This document shows, piece by piece, positions 63,625 through 64,000 of a DNA stretch of 64,000 nucleotides (positions are counted from its first letter, which is position 1; every line of letters begins with the position of its first letter). The DNA lies in the NCBI GenBank assembly GCA_963741565.1, contig CAVUIK010000012.1, forward strand, positions 163,420-227,419. Direction: 5' to 3'. Both the position numbers and the translations under genes were made by a program. The notes under the pieces were generated by a model. That model was not told the origin of the DNA, searched no databases, and saw only the letters and a program-made list of their open reading frames with translations. The DNA comes from Ga0077555 sp963741565. Its GTDB lineage: Bacteria; Pseudomonadota; Alphaproteobacteria; Rhizobiales; Hyphomicrobiaceae.

Positions 63625-63903
63625 ATGCCAAACGAGCGAGTTGAGGTTTCTCACCGACTGCACAGAGCGACCGGTGATATGGCCCACCATGTTGACTTGT
63701 TCGGCGACACGCTCGCAGAAAGGCACGGTTACAAATCTCTCAACGGCATGGACGCGATCCACTATTATTTGGTGCAGAAACACAATTGGTTTCCGGCTCA
63801 AGTTCGAAGTCTCTGCACCGAAGACCTTCGTTTTTTGTTAGAGGAAGAGATGGCCGGATGGACTGTGCCGCCGGATAAGAAGTTGAGCACCAAGGCGAAG
63901 TAA
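63625..63903 (+). CDS. small hypothetical protein downstream of the Thoeris pair
   Basis: A 92-residue acidic-basic helical protein that I do not recognise. It reads VSHRLHRATGDMAHHVDLFGDTLAERHGYKS, LNGMDAIHYYLVQKHNWF and CTEDLRFLLEEEMAGWTVP. There is no signal peptide or membrane helix. ATG 63625 has a GAGGAC site at the right distance; ATG 63610 and GTG 63607 are in frame upstream. It lies 144 bp after the TIR gene on the same strand. It may be island cargo, a regulator of the defence pair, or unrelated. The last 97 bp of the window hold no gene that I can see. Confidence 0.6.
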   Translation: MPNERVEVSHRLHRATGDMAHHVDLFGDTLAERHGYKSLNGMDAIHYYLVQKHNWFPAQVRSLCTEDLRFLLEEEMAGWTVPPDKKLSTKAK

Positions 63904-64000
63904 GACCGCAGGTCAGACGAGAAACCCAGCCAGTTGCCCAAAGTTACCCGGCAACTCTGCCCAGTTACTCGCCAAATCTCTGGCGTCTCCGATCACAACC

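Larger units (their letters stand above)
60095..64000. mobile_element. genomic island, left end and first 3.9 kb
   Basis: The region from the tRNA-Pro fragment to the window end has the make-up of an integrative island: an attachment site made of a tRNA 3'-half, a P4-type integrase just inside it, paired direct repeats near both sides of the integrase, and defence cargo. The tRNA half lies on the minus strand with its 3' end to the left, so the whole tRNA-Pro gene and the other island end should lie to the right, beyond the window. By eye, the DNA from 62.0 kb on is less GC-rich than the rest. Confidence 0.72.

Overview
The window is GC-rich, densely coded DNA with many short divergent operons. 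It carries alphaproteobacterial hallmarks: the accB-accC pair behind a DsbA-like and an M48 protease gene, a fused MaeB malic enzyme, and a tRNA-Gln(CUG) of alphaproteobacterial type. An alphaproteobacterium is likely, probably Hyphomicrobiales; nothing here fixes the genus.
Layout. 0-10 kb: the end of a LivF-like ABC ATPase, a split TPP-dependent sulfopyruvate/phosphonopyruvate decarboxylase pair, a GntR regulator, a PanB-like aldolase, two small phosphatases, an OYE-family oxidoreductase, a GST and an orphan NasA-type [2Fe-2S] module, then tRNA-Gln. 10-20 kb: a 1.8k-residue autotransporter with near-identical 82-residue repeats, a LOG-family hydrolase and a TolA-like coiled-coil LysM protein. 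20-32 kb: a membrane nucleotide cyclase, a RidA-RidA-LLM monooxygenase-thioesterase operon, an HtpX-like protease, a secreted protein sharing a C-terminal module with a gene 12 kb away, an acyl-CoA carboxylase beta subunit coupled to a SolA-like oxidase, a cytochrome c and an HD protein. 32-45 kb: a peptide-type binding protein, a DUF4198/small protein/HupE cluster, malic enzyme, an M64 peptidase with its partner, an SDR, a sterol-desaturase-family protein and an aminotransferase. 45-60 kb: BepA-like M48 protease, DsbA, accB, accC, glpD, MaoC, transketolase, a 2-hydroxyacid dehydrogenase and a five-gene operon for a three-part FAD/[2Fe-2S] dehydrogenase with a sugar isomerase and a thioesterase.
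60-64 kb is a mobile island: a tRNA-Pro 3'-half (attachment site), paired GGGGTCC repeats that look like integrase arm sites, a P4-type tyrosine integrase whose 3' end runs into a tRNA-fMet-like 3'-half, then two adjacent genes for a membrane-macro-domain protein and a TIR protein. This pair matches type II Thoeris anti-phage defence. In the known system the TIR enzyme makes a nucleotide signal from NAD+ after infection and the macro domain binds it, switching on the membrane effector. A small unrecognised gene follows and the island continues past the window.
A window-wide caution: at least six genes carry single-base frameshifts, mostly +1 and several in short homopolymers, while the protein sequence on both sides stays well conserved. 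This looks like consensus error in the source assembly more than true gene decay, so those genes are annotated over their full reconstructed spans.
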